Source of the DNA: Vespa crabro
Taxonomy: Eukaryota > Arthropoda > Insecta > Hymenoptera > Vespidae
Direction: 5' to 3'
Assembly (NCBI RefSeq): GCF_910589235.1
Contig: NC_060974.1
Span: 4,824,003 to 4,888,002 of the forward strand
Length of the DNA stretch: 64,000 bases
Position 1 is the first letter of the stretch, and every line of letters starts with the position of its first letter. Below, one piece after another: positions 52,685 to 64,000 of this stretch. The translations under genes and the position numbers were made by a program. The notes under the pieces are model-generated. The model saw only the letters and a list, made by a program, of their open reading frames with translations, was not told the DNA's origin and made no database searches.

Positions 52685-55600
52685 TTATCATAGAGCGCTT
52701 AGTCTACGGTTAAAATGGTTTTATTTTTTATTGCTTTGTGTACCTTCTCTCAAAATTCTGATATATGTAGTAATGTAGGTAGGATTCGAGAAATGACAAA
52801 AAGCTGTCAAAGACTTTGCATTTTCTCGTTTTATTCAATAAATATCGTTATTGCATCGTTGCATCGAGTAGTATAGAATAGAATTCTCTCATACTTTTAA
52901 CGGACATGGGATTAAAAATATTTCTCTTATGGTTGGACTTGTATATAATCGCTATGTAAAATTCATTTTACAGCACAGCATAGACGAGCTCACAACGTAT
53001 ACACGGTCACTACGTTCTGTACATATATGTAAATGTGTTCTAGTCTCTGATGTTCGAATTATTGTGTACACATACGTGTATCTTTTTAATCAGTTGTACG
53101 TTACATGCCTCGTTTAAATTGTCCGCAATTTTTACATTAATTGGAGCACTTTCGGACCGCCGTGTAAACTTTCTTGGATGTCTTTCTCCTTTCTACCCTT
53201 CTCCTCGTCTTTATTCGAGGTCTGTTTCTTTTCCTTTTCTCTTTTCCCTTTTTAATTGCATTCCCTGGCTGTAATGTATTTTGTCTATTATTTTTCTATT
53301 TCTTGTTTTTCCTTTTCTTCTTCTTCTTTTTTTTCTTTTCTTTTTCTTTTTAAATGTGAATCATCCCTTGCTTTACAAATTAAAATTTACAGCTCTTTCT
53401 TCTCTCTCTCTCCCTCTCTCCCTCTCTATAGACTCACTCTTTTACTTTTCTTAAATTTTCTTTGGCCGACCAGTTGGAGATACCCACGATTGTAAATGTG
53501 CCCTTTAAAACGAGTACGTGAGATAACCATGCTTTTCTTTTTAACAATATATCGTGATTAATAGTTCCTTTCGTATATTCATCTTATGGAAAGGTAATTA
53601 ATAATCGATCTATATAACAGAAAGAGATTAGATATAAAGGATAATAAAAATATGTTTGTAGTCGAAAGACGAGGCATGCTGCTGGCAATGCACTTCTTAA
53701 CCATTACATTTCTTAAAGCGGCGTTTGGAATTTCGCTCCTTAGATCGCAGCTTTCTTCGAAATTCGAATTCCGGCAAGAATTTTCTTCTTTCTACAATTT
53801 ATCCTCTTTAAATAAGACATTATACAGGATGGATTGTTATTAGGAATATCGTGTACATCGATTTCGTGATAGTCGAAGCTACGCATAATTTCTTCTCCAC
53901 TCGGTTATTTCCCCTTTATCCGTCCGGGCTTCCTAACTGAAACTATTCGAATGTTTATATTCCATCGTAAGCGAAAGTATCGGACGGAACTAGTTACTCG
54001 ATTTGATAGAGAAAATGTCTTCTTTTATCGATCGCCATAAATGAAAGAAAATCTTTTTCTCAAAGTCGTAACATATAGAATCGAAGCATCCATAATTGGA
54101 GATCATGCGTCATAACACATACTATTTCCATTTTCTTTTCTTAACTTATTTTTTGCGATAGTTTGCTTTGCCGAAATGAACAAGTACGAGAATAAGGATG
54201 ATTATATTAGTTGTTGCGTTATCGTTACGCGTCAAAACAAAGTGCCCTATTATAGCCCTATCGTCGATGCCACGCTATCATCACGCAGTTGTTTGTTAAC
54301 TTGGTTCCTTTGTTGCTTCTGTCTGAGCTTTTGGGATGACTTACACTAACAAGTAGTCATCGTAGACGAAGGGGTTACCTCGAGAGGAACTTTATTGGGT
54401 ATCGATCGGCACACCACCGTCTCTCGATCTCTCCCACAGGATCAGACCACAATGAAGGACCGGGCTTCTCTGGGCCCCTGTTTCTTGTTCCCAGGCGGTG
54501 AGCGCCCCACACAAATGGGAGGTTTTCACTTACCTGACGCCAACCTTCTGCGACCACTGCGGCTCGATGCTTCATGGTATCTCGCATCAGGGACTCAAGT
54601 GTTCAGGTAGTTAAATAATGAAAAACGACAAATCAGAATTATTTATTCGTTTCAAGAAAGATCTCATAAAAGCGACTGTCGCTGTTCTGTAGTTTTTATA
54701 TAGGGGAAAAATGATATGGCCCGTGCAACTGTTTTGCTCGAAGAAGGATCGATCTCGGGTTAATCGGGATTGCCCTCCAATTGCGCACCTTCTTTTTTCT
54801 TCCCTTTTTTCTTTTCCTTTTTCTTCCGAGATATAATTCGCCTTTTTTCCCCTTTCTTCCTTCGTCGAATTGCAATGTAATCGTTGACTTGGAGAATAAC
54901 TTTGTGATCGATCCATCTTCGAGTTCGACGTAAACTTCGTAAAATATGTAAGCTTCGTTTGAACGTTAAAGAAACCTGCGCTGGATAGTGTTTCTCTCCT
55001 TAGATCGGTAAATGAGAGAAAAATGTGGATTAGATCGAAAGTGACACAATATTCCTATTATAATAATTATATTTATTTTAACAAATATAATTATTATCAT
55101 ACCGTTAGTTACATTCTTGTTCGCAAAACTGTGTGATACATCGGACGACGTTGAAGCTGCTGATCGTATGAAGCTCCTTTCATTGTGCTACGTGCACTTT
55201 CAAGCGAAAAGTAAAATTCGTTTCGTGTGTTTCGCTTTTTTGACGAGTTTCACGTTTAACGCGAAAAGGATAGGAGGAAGTAAAGAATTCGTCTTAGAAG
55301 ATTCAACACCACACACACAAATGGCACGTAATCTCATCAAGATTTTTTCCTCGATTATCCTTTTATCGTTTATCACGTAGTAAGTATTCTTCTTTATTTG
55401 ATATAGAATCGCAAGGTTACGATTTTCCATAAGAAGAGTTCTATATTTTAGTTTTTTTTTGTTTTGTTTAAATGTCGAAAAAGACTGTCAAAAACTTTGC
55501 AGTCTTATGCTATTCTGCCAATAGTATGCTCGTAAAATTTGTCTCGACCGTGTAGTGTATACGTATCAACGTATTTAGATAGATCGTTTCTCTATATTTC

Positions 55601-55714
55601 TTTGTCTTTCCACTATATAGTTGTTTGTTCCGATGTTTACTCAAAGTCGACTGTTCTCTATCCCTCTCTCTCTCTCTCTCTCTTCTGTCTGTTTGTCTGT
55701 CCGTCTGTTTGTCT

Positions 55715-55756
<42 letters not shown>

Positions 55757-58700
55757 TTTCCCGACATCTATTCTCTTTTCTTTCTATGTCTCTCGATGTA
55801 GCTGCATGACTATGTTCCATGAATTTTCAAGTATCAGAAGTATCCGCATGAAATATCATTCGATAGAAATGTTTATAATAGGTTCTTTGACATTCGTAAG
55901 TTGTGGAACGCGAATTAAATTGCCTTTAAAAGATTATTGAAAAATACGACAGTAGTGTATTTATATAATGTATGCTTAACTTTCGGAGTAGGCTTATGAT
56001 GATTATATATAGACACATACACACCCACACACATAGAGTGAGGGAAGTAAATGGAATTAAATATTTTGAAGATCAAAAATTTTTTAATTCGTTGCCGTTA
56101 TTTGTTTCGCCGTTAATAATATGCATTTATATAATCGTCTGATGAAAGTATTTTTTTTAGAATAAATACGCTCATTACGTCGTTTTAACTGCATTTTTTT
56201 ATTTATAGAATAGATATGATTATAACGTGTTTCTTTTTCTTTTTTGAGGGACTTATGGAATAGCTCGAGTAGGTTGTACATTTCTCGAAACTCACGAGGA
56301 TATTTATTCGACGAGAGAAAAACGACGAAATCGATGAAAAATATATTCAAAGACGACGCGTCCTTTTGAATCCGTTAAACAAAATCTTTTATAATCATTT
56401 TTTCTCTCATATCCTGTTTATTATTTATTGCGTCGATTATATCAACTTTATTAATTCGTAAAACTTCGATGATCTTTTTATGACAGACTTGTCGACTTTT
56501 ACTTGTCGTTTACATACGATGGTATGGACAACTTATACGTTGAGAATATATATTAAAAATGCTTAACGTTTATCCTCCTTTGAATAAAATATTTAATCGA
56601 AAGTAATTACTTGAGATATTGTATTGTAGTTTCGATGTATCCAAGAGCGCACAATATAGACCTCACCGAGTCACCTTCCTTCATAAATCGTACTGTACGT
56701 AGAAATATACAAGTGTACACATCTTTTTTTCTTATGCATGCTCATAATTACCGTAGAGACTCATAGGCACTTGTAAGCACACAGATGGTAACCCTTTCCT
56801 TTAGCGACATTATGATTTATATTATTGCATTGTATCTACGTGATATTACCGACGAGCTGCCAGCCGCAATTAGATTTACATTTATATGCATAGTTAGGAA
56901 AATATCTTTATCATCTTGTAGATTTTTCTTTCCATTTGCACTCCATGCGTAACGGTATATATTCATGCATAAGGACGATCGAAATATACGCGTGGAGAAC
57001 TAAGACAACAATATTATATCTATAGAAATACGTTACGGTCTCATATTCAAACTCATATAATATATTCGTTTCAATTATTTGTAAAGATGATCACTTTCAA
57101 CCGTGTATCGAATTTTCTTTTTCATAAATTTATGTCCATGTAATTTCGAATATACGCGGTATATTCCACTTACGATTGATTATTTCAATAATCACTTATA
57201 TGGAAGTAACACAAAGTATAGTCGGAGTTATAAAACGGAATTTCTGAAAAGTACTTAATTGTCAACCGTTATGATATATATTATGATAAATTATAGGAAA
57301 ATTATTCGCGGGCGTGTTGTCAATTAGGTGTTAAATGAAATGCATTTGATACGAAAGTGGCAATCATGGCTATGGATCTTGTAGCTATGACAAATAAAAT
57401 GGATCAAAATGATAATCCGTAATGATCTGATGACTTAGCATGCGACATGAACGTACACAAGAGATGCGAAGAGAGCGTCCCGAATCTTTGTGGATGCGAT
57501 CACACCGAAAGACGTGGTCGTATACATCTTTACATCACCGTTTCCGGTAGCAAGATGACCGTCGAAGGTACGTGCACATACACTCGCACACACGCCCACT
57601 ATCATGATAATCGTTTTCTATAATATAATCAAAGGAGTTCCATTTACTTGATAACACTTTGGACGTTCTGTTGCAGTAAAGGAAGGACGAAATCTCATTC
57701 CGATGGATCCCAATGGTCTTTCGGATCCTTACGTGAAATTGAAATTGATTCCAGATTCGGATACGGTAAAGAAGAAAACGAAAACTATCAAGTCATCTTT
57801 AAATCCTGAATGGAATGAAACGATTATATTGTGAGTGATTTTACCTGATATTAAATGATACGTCATTGTTGGTCATTATTAAAGGTTTAATATGACAAAC
57901 AAACAACAACATTTTATTACACTTTTTTCTTACTTTTTTCATTACTTCGTATTTAGATTAATAGTTAAAGGAAGTACAATACTAAATAAAAAACAGATTT
58001 CTCTTTTTTCTTTTTCAGCGATCTTAAACCAGAGGATAAAGATAGACGGTTGTTAATCGAAGTCTGGGATTGGGATCGGACTTCTAGAAATGATTTCATG
58101 GGATCACTTTCTTTCGGCATATCGGAACTCATTAAAGCGCCTGCTAGTGGTTGGTTTAAACTTCTTACTCAAGAAGAAGGGGAATTTTATAACGTACCTG
58201 TGCCCGAAGAGGGAGTTGATTTGGCAGAACTTAAAAGTAAAATGCGAGTGAGTACAATTAATGTTTATAAGCAAGATAATTATATATTGCATGATAGATG
58301 AAAGCTTATGGTATGATATTTATGATAAAAAACACGTTTCCTTTTCTTCCATTCCATTATAAGAATATGTTTGTGTGTGCGTGCGTGCGTGTGCGTGCGT
58401 GCGTGCGTGTGCGTGCGTGCGTGCGTGCGTGCGTGTGCGTGCGCACGCGTGCGTGTGTACATTTACAGAAAACATCGGTGACGAAGAAGACACCAACGAC
58501 ACAGGATAAAGATGTACCACACAATATGGGAAAGAGCGATTTAATAAGAGCATCGGACTTTAATTTTCTTATGGTTCTAGGAAAGGGTAGTTTCGGCAAG
58601 GTATATTCACGGATAATATATTTTGGATAATATATTGTAAGAAATATAAATAGTATCAAAAGAAATTAATCGTTTCGATCGACATTTTAAAGGTACTGTT

Positions 58701-59974
58701 AGCGGAAAGAAAAGGAACTAACGAGTTGTATGCCATTAAAATACTTAAGAAAGACATTATTATTCAAGATGACGACGTGGAATGCACGATGGCTGAAAAG
58801 CGAGTTCTCGCTCTTTCAAGCAAGCCTCCTTTCCTTGTACAATTACATTCTTGTTTTCAAACTATGGTACGCTTTCGGAAAGCTTTAACATATGCAACAG
58901 AAAGGCGTCCAACCTGTTATATCTTTCTTGTAGCAAATGTTATTGCAAAAATATTATATTTATAATACGTTAGTTCAAATTTTTTCTCAACTCGGATTGT
59001 TATCGTTTTAGGATCGTCTGTATTTTGTCATGGAGTATGTAAATGGTGGCGATTTAATGTATCAGATTCAACAGTGTGGCAAATTTAAAGAGCCAGTAGC
59101 AGTGTGAGTATAACATTTTTTTACATATACGATTTATAAATCAATATCATTATAATGATATTAAAGGTTATGCCAAAGTATTTGTTTGTTGAAAAAAAAC
59201 AATTTTTTCTTAGATATTATCAAGGGCTTTATTTTATATTATTTCTCCCGTGAAATATTGAATCCTCTTTCTCCAGTGAACTAATCATAAATTTAACGAA
59301 TTCTTTCTGAATGTATATATATTTTAATTTTCGAAAAGAAACGAATCAAAGATAATAGGTAAGGCAAAAAGTAAGAATGCATTTATGTTTTCCTTTTCAA
59401 AACTTTCTTCTGAAAGCGTATATTAACGTTGAATATAAACTGGATGATCAATGGATGATTAAAACATAAACTTTTTGTATTTCTAGATTTTATGCCTCAG
59501 AAATTGCCATCGGGCTGTTTTTTTTACATGGTCGTGGCATCGTGTATCGCGATTTAAAGCTCGACAATGTATTACTCGATCAGGACGGACATATAAAGAT
59601 TGCTGATTTTGGAATGTGTAAAGAAGGAATAACGGGTGATAAAACAGCTAAAACTTTTTGCGGTACACCTGATTATATAGCACCGGAGGTGAATTTACAT
59701 TCATTTTCGTTAGCGTAACGTGACCTTAATATTCATCAATGTATGATAATCAATAATTAACATATCAATTTCAGATAATCTTATATCAACCATATGGAAA
59801 GTCTGTGGATTGGTGGGCATATGGCGTACTTCTCTACGAAATGCTCGTCGGACAGCCACCATTTGATGGTGAAGACGAGGAAGAACTTTTTGCTGCAATA
59901 ACGAATCACAACGTTAGCTATCCGAAAAGTTTGTCCAAAGAAGCCAAAGAAGTTTGCAAAGCAGTAAGATTTTC

Positions 59975-60049
<75 letters not shown>

Positions 60050-60504
60050 ATTATTTTACGCCTTTCCTTTCACTTTATTTACTTTTATCCTCTTATATTT
60101 AATATTTTCTTAATTCTTTTTTCTTTTTCTTCTTTTTAACAGTTTCTTACGAAAAATCCAAGTAGAAGGCTCGGTTGCGGTTTCCGTGGCGAAGAAGATG
60201 TTCGTAGTCATGTCTTCTTTAGGCATATCGATTGGGAGAAGATCGAGAATCGCGAAGTGCAACCACCTTTTAAACCGAAGATCGTAAGATATATTTTTAT
60301 ATTCATAGATTCCATAGATTAGACTTGCATTATTGTTTTTTATGCTTTCAGAAACATCCTAAAGATGTAAGTAATTTTGACAAACAATTCACTTCTGAAA
60401 AAACGGACTTGACCCCAACAGACAAACTCTTTATGATGAATCTGGATCAAACGGAGTTTATGGGTTTCTCCTTCCTCAATCCAGAGTTTGTGCAACATAT
60501 TTAA
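44063..60504 (+). CDS. Conventional protein kinase C (PKC alpha/beta class)
   Basis: Predicted serine/threonine kinase activated by calcium, phosphatidylserine and diglyceride. Coding exons: 44063-44262, 49179-49210, 49300-49382, then either 51390-51501 or 54495-54606, then 57439-57567, 57677-57830, 58019-58247, 58469-58600, 58693-58866, 59012-59103, 59487-59688, 59775-59963, 60143-60283, 60352-60504. Either form is 2022 nt and 673 residues. The pseudosubstrate RGRKGALKKKNV is near 29-40. C1A spans 46-95 and C1B about 111-160. C2 covers about 168-290 and keeps its calcium Asp residues (MDPNGLSDPYVK, WDWDRTSRND). The kinase starts near 344 (LGKGSFGKV), with YAIKIL, YRDLKLDN, IADFGMCKEG and KTFCGTPDYIAPE. 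The turn motif (LTPTDK) and hydrophobic motif (FMGFSF) are present. It probably corresponds to fly Pkc53E; that orthology is inference. Confidence 0.95.
44263..49178 (+). other. PKC intron 1 (4.9 kb)
   Basis: A long first coding intron splits the C1A domain after ...KDFIW. I see no exon of another gene in it. It contains a (TTTC)n run at about 44347-44401, a compound (ATCC)n(TA)n run at about 45028-45122, (TA)n runs at about 45714-45779 and 46737-46792, a (TTA)n run at about 48599-48640, and an A-rich stretch at about 48713-48772. Regulatory elements or alternative first exons cannot be excluded. Confidence 0.6.
48599..48640. repeat. (TTA)n trinucleotide repeat
   Basis: About 14 TTA units in PKC intron 1, followed within 80 bp by a long A-rich stretch. 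Confidence 0.9.
49383..51389 (+). other. PKC intron between C1A and the first C1B exon
   Basis: A 2.0-kb intron with no recognisable exon. Its main landmark is the compound GA repeat at 49858-50041. Confidence 0.6.
49858..50041. repeat. Compound (GA)n repeat, about 184 bp
   Basis: A long GA tract broken by GAAT and GCGT units, in the PKC intron just upstream of the two alternative C1B exons. It is the longest purine run in the window. Confidence 0.9.
51390..51501 (+). other. PKC alternative exon C1B-a
   Basis: A 112-bp exon starting in phase 0 after GCAG and ending in phase 1 before GTATCA. It encodes DTRTKHQFKQHTYNSPTFCD and on through CGSLLYGVIHQGMKC, the standard conventional-PKC C1B sequence with Tyr at position 22. 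The last residue is completed by the exon at 57439 to give KCQACDMNVHKRC, preserving Cys-x2-Cys spacing. Confidence 0.9.
51502..54494 (+). other. PKC intron between the two C1B exons
   Basis: About 3 kb with no other recognised exon. A (TA)n run is at about 52627-52681 and a pyrimidine-rich stretch at about 53285-53450. Confidence 0.6.
54495..54606 (+). other. PKC alternative exon C1B-b
   Basis: A second 112-bp exon with the same phases (0 in, 1 out), preceded by a clear pyrimidine-AG acceptor and followed by GTAGTT. It encodes AVSAPHKWEVFTYLTPTFCD and on through CGSMLHGISHQGLKC. All zinc ligands at C1 positions 1, 14, 17 and 31 are in register. C1 position 22 is His rather than Tyr or Trp. 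The same length and phase as C1B-a, and the fact that either alone completes the C1B domain, indicate mutually exclusive use. Confidence 0.85.
54607..57438 (+). other. PKC intron after the C1B exons
   Basis: A 2.8-kb intron without recognised exons. It contains a 38-bp AT-rich inverted repeat at 55060-55097 (15-bp perfect arms, 8-bp loop) and CT-rich microsatellites at about 55661-55684 and 55718-55755. Confidence 0.6.
55060..55097. repeat. AT-rich inverted repeat, 15-bp perfect arms
   Basis: The arm ATAATAATTATATTT at 55060-55074 is repeated as its exact reverse complement at 55083-55097 around an 8-base loop. Confidence 0.85.
58373..58459. repeat. (GTGC)n/(GT)n repeat in PKC intron
   Basis: About 87 bp of GTGC and GTGT units ends about 10 bp before the acceptor of the exon at 58469. 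Alternating purine-pyrimidine sequence of this kind can adopt Z-DNA; that is a general property, not shown here. Confidence 0.85.
59977..60048. repeat. (CT)n microsatellite in PKC kinase-domain intron
   Basis: About 72 bp of pure CT within the short intron between exons 59775-59963 and 60143-60283. Confidence 0.9.
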
Positions 60505-60704
60505 GATAATATCTCTTATTAGCTTTACCTCATCGGTCTATTCTTTGTATATTATGATGATTTATTAGTCTCTTTCTCTTCTACGACCTACTCCTTATTT
60601 TTCATGATCGACGTTATCTGTTTTCACTCAGGGTTATTCTCTTTCCTCTTTCCATACTATTTTACTTATATTACCCCATATATTAACCCCCACCCCTTCT
60701 CCCA

Positions 60705-60749
<45 letters not shown>

Positions 60750-61737
60750 TTAGTAATTGTATCTTTCGTAATGACATAAGGGAATACGGACGAGACGTAA
60801 AATACTTTGTCATTTTTCATGTTGTCAGAACATAGAAGAATCTTTCGATGTATTTTTTAAAGAAATAAAGCGCCATGTTAGTGCGCACTGTATTATTATG
60901 CTATAAGATAAAGACGGGAGGCCTGGTGCCGATCGTCGAGGGATTCGTAGGACGAATTCTAATTTTCGATTTGCGGAGAATTGTATTTCATGGCGGTTGT
61001 CAAAATGAATTCTACTTTTCGAATTAGCCCGATCGAAATGAAAATATCTAACAATCGCTGTATTCATTTCCCGCGTATATTATGCATTTACTTCAGTAGT
61101 TTCTACTGTCGCCTTCCAGAGTATATATAATATATATCGATTGAAGTAATATATTATTATATATACGTATAAACACAGACACTTATACAGAGAATTATGA
61201 TATATCGATACGTATAGATACAAATTTTTCTGTCTTTCGTTCCAAGTTGCACTTATCGTTCGTTTATTTCGCTATGATAGTTAACGGGTAGAAAAAGACG
61301 AGTTCGTAGAATTTTTCAATGTTAATAATGTCAAAGTATTCGTCTAACAAGAACTGCTCCAACAGTAGATAAAAGTCTCGATTAGGAACAGAGCTTGTAT
61401 CCCCATTTTTCTTGATTAAAAAAATTATTATGGCACAGTTAGTGAATGTAGTAACGCGAAAACGTTTAAGTACACAGATGCATATTATTTCATCTTACTG
61501 CTTTATAAAATCCTTCATATAAATCTTACAATATGCTTTTGTCATATATATTTAGATTTTACGCATTATTTATTCTATTTGATTTATCAAATAGGCAAAT
61601 AGATCAAAGAATGCTTGTTCAATTGGTTCCATTTTATCTTTATTCATTTTATTTATCACTTTTCTATATCTCTTTCTACCAAGATGTATCTTAAATGATA
61701 AACATATATATATATACATATATATACATATATGTAT

Positions 61738-61777
<40 letters not shown>

Positions 61778-62262
61778 CTATATATATATTGTCGCTATGA
61801 AAGAAGGATATGAGCTCCATGTTCGAGACAATCAACCGATAATATGAAAGAATACGGTCAATACGTGCTTCCGTATTTAAATTTGGGAAGAAAAAATATA
61901 GTAGTTGGCACATACTTATTTTTCTTTATATATTTGCGAGTGTTTTTGTAGTCTATAGTATACAAATACTTGAGAAAGAATACTTGGTATTATGTTAGTC
62001 GCTTTATTTTAAAACTAATGCCTTAATGAATTTTATTCTTTAAATTTGATCAATCCAATCCTTAAGATATATGATTTCTCAATTGTCAGTTGTGTTAAAT
62101 ACACTTATGGTACCACATATATGTATAGGCATTGAAACCTTTAGATAAACATGTGTAAATACAAATACATATATACATATACGCATACATACACGCGCGT
62201 GTGTGTGTATATGTATCTGCGTGCGCATGTTTGCATGTGCATATGTATGTGTGTGCGTGCGT

Positions 62263-62311
<49 letters not shown>

Positions 62312-63764
62312 TGCGTGCGTGTGCGCACACACACATACACACATGCGGAAATATGTAGACCATTGAAGTCTTTTAAGGCTGTGCTCGTTAAATGCCGAAT
62401 TAATTTCACTTGTTACTCGAGAAATCGGTACGATTCTTTCGAGACGAAAGTCGTTAATCGATTTTCATCTTTGTTCTTGCAAAATGAACTCGGGTAATTA
62501 AATACTAAATGTTACTTTGAAAGTCAATATTTTCTCTTACCATAAGTAGCTCGTACTTTCTACGATCGTCGATACGATAATTATTCTTTCATTATATCTC
62601 ATATTTTGTCTTCTCATCTTTTAATATCTTCTTGCATTTTGTCACCGATACATTATGCAAAGAATTTCTTCGTGTTGAAACGGCAAAATATCATGTTGAA
62701 CGCATTCTATCAATGAACTATATCTCTTCAAAATTTCTCATCAATATTTTTTTCCTATGTGATGCGTACCTTATCCATTTTAAATATAATGTAGTATATG
62801 TGTGTGTGTATATATGTATATATATATACACACACACAACATACCATATTACATACTCTTTACTTGTTTAACAACACACGTGCAAAAAATAATAAAATAA
62901 AACTTAATACATTATCCGATCATAATCGTTATATTTATTGTGCAGATTTACTTAATGCATAAAAATGAAATAACTGAAAAATAAATTATAGTGTAGCTAA
63001 AAATTCAACGTACCATAATATAACGCAATTAAACCATTAAAATCACTTGAGTATTATTAGAATAACCAAAATAATATATTTCGATAAGGAAGGTGATGTA
63101 ATGTTCGTGTATTTATTTGAATAGCACCTAATTGCCCATTAATTTCTATATGCCTTTTATAAGCAAGTACAAAAGTTGAAAATTACGTGCCTATATGGGT
63201 AAGTTTAGTAGTTAATTTGTTATTGACATTCGTATTGCAGGGAATCAGCGCGACTATTATGATAGTAAAACACGTTACGTTAAAAGATGATCCGATTGTC
63301 GATGTAGACATGAATATTCTATGAATACGTCATATAACTTTCAAATCACACACTTATATATTTAAGCATCGGACCAATAGTCGATAACATATGTTGAAAA
63401 AACTTTTCCTTTATTATTTTTTTTTTTGTTTCTGGCTATTTGCCTTAACAGTTGAATCGAAAAAATAAGATCCAATTAATTTGTTTTTATACAAAATGGT
63501 TAAAATAAACGCACTTTTAGAACGAAGAGGACGAGTTTCAACGAAAGTAGGTATTTCTGTATGTTAAATTCGATAATTTTGTTTTTGACAACTAATATAT
63601 ATTTAAACAAATAATAATGTACTTTGTCACTATACTATCTTTCACTATATCATTTTTTTTTTCAATTGAATTTGATTTTAAATGTTAAAAAATTTGAATT
63701 TTGTACAGAGATAAGTGTAAATCTTATTTCATTATAATTTTCTTTTGCCAACATCAAGAAGACT
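60505..63764. other. PKC 3' flank / intergenic region
   Basis: This 3.3-kb stretch holds the PKC 3' UTR, with a (CT)n tract at about 60708-60746, and intergenic sequence. Further repeats are a (CA)n run at about 61739-61763 and a long TG/GA/CA compound repeat at about 62168-62342. Two short frames (63259-63324 and 63496-63567) look weakly protein-like but are not supported as exons. Confidence 0.5.
62168..62342. repeat. Compound (TG)n(GA)n(CA)n repeat
   Basis: About 175 bp of TG-rich, then GA, then CA-rich repeats downstream of PKC. The TG and CA parts are mutually complementary, so a transcript could fold back on itself. Confidence 0.8.
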
Positions 63765-63852
63765 TCAATATTGTCTTGGAGAAACATTTAATTTTTCTTT
63801 AATAATTTCTTTCGCCCTTTCAGTATTCTTCCATCTTCGAACTGATTTCAAA
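63765..63852 (-). CDS. Probable terminal exon of a gene continuing beyond the window
   Basis: On the minus strand, after an acceptor-like ATATCAG, a frame reads LKSVRRWKNTERAKEIIKEK and then LNVSPRQY before a TGA at 63767-63765. The Lys/Arg/Glu-rich sequence is far more protein-like than its AT-rich surroundings. A possible previous exon at about 63972-64000 reads IQLICRLGYI and ends in a GTAACA donor whose phase (2) matches. I do not recognise the family. If real, the gene is convergent with PKC. Confidence 0.4.
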
Positions 63853-64000
63853 CTGATATTGATTCACATTTTAAAAAACATTTTTAAAAATAAACTTGCT
63901 TATATATATATACATATATATATTATACACCAAGAGCTGCAGTAGAATATAGATGATAGCTGTTACTGAATATATCCAAGTCGACAGATTAGTTGAATAC

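Noticed and set aside
63241..63324. A good acceptor followed by an open frame reading ISATIMIVKHVTLKDD to a stop
   Set aside because: PKC already ends normally at 60504 and no upstream exon with a matching donor is visible. It remains a weak possibility only.
63496..63567. ATG frame MVKINALLERRGRVSTK with a GTAGGT donor, as a first exon of a plus-strand gene
   Set aside because: I could not find a following exon in phase, and the better signal to the right is on the opposite strand.

Overview
The window is eukaryotic and, by content, from an insect. It is AT-rich, its introns are mostly 50-900 bp with GT-AG ends, it is full of (AT)n, (GA)n and (GT)n microsatellites, and every recognisable protein is animal-type. 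An aculeate hymenopteran (bee, wasp or ant) fits best, because the genome style matches and because a KNL2/M18BP1-type gene is present that flies lack. This placement is inference, not proof. I built the gene models by hand from reading frame, splice phase and family similarity. In all ten complete models the summed exon lengths give an intact frame from ATG to stop.

Layout, left to right: 1-2470 no recognisable gene, with one imperfect inverted repeat. 2471-4675 (-) arrestin-domain protein with a PPxY tail. 5591-8292 (+) synaptotagmin. 11438-13673 (-) dolichol kinase. 14540-17248 (-) glucose-6-phosphate isomerase. 18283-19666 (+) enhancer of rudimentary homolog, carrying an 81-bp mariner-type MITE in intron 2. 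22111-25790 (+) DDHD phospholipase A1. 30836-35277 (+) a 1024-aa protein with two SANTA domains and a CENPC-k motif. 35786-36019 (+) a short, frame-broken coding-like relic. 36152-39116 (-) cationic amino acid transporter. 41347-42046 (-) Ly6/uPAR GPI-anchored protein. 44063-60504 (+) conventional protein kinase C, about 16.4 kb, with two interchangeable C1B exons. A probable terminal exon of a further minus-strand gene lies at 63765-63852.

The genes do not form a pathway. They are ordinary housekeeping and signalling genes, partly in divergent pairs (arrestin/synaptotagmin, Pgi/ERH, Ly6/PKC) that may share promoter regions. The most interesting items are the KNL2-like gene with tandem SANTA domains (centromere licensing in an insect) and the pair of phase-compatible, equal-length (112 bp) C1B exons in PKC, one of which replaces a diglyceride-affinity position (Tyr22 of C1) with His.
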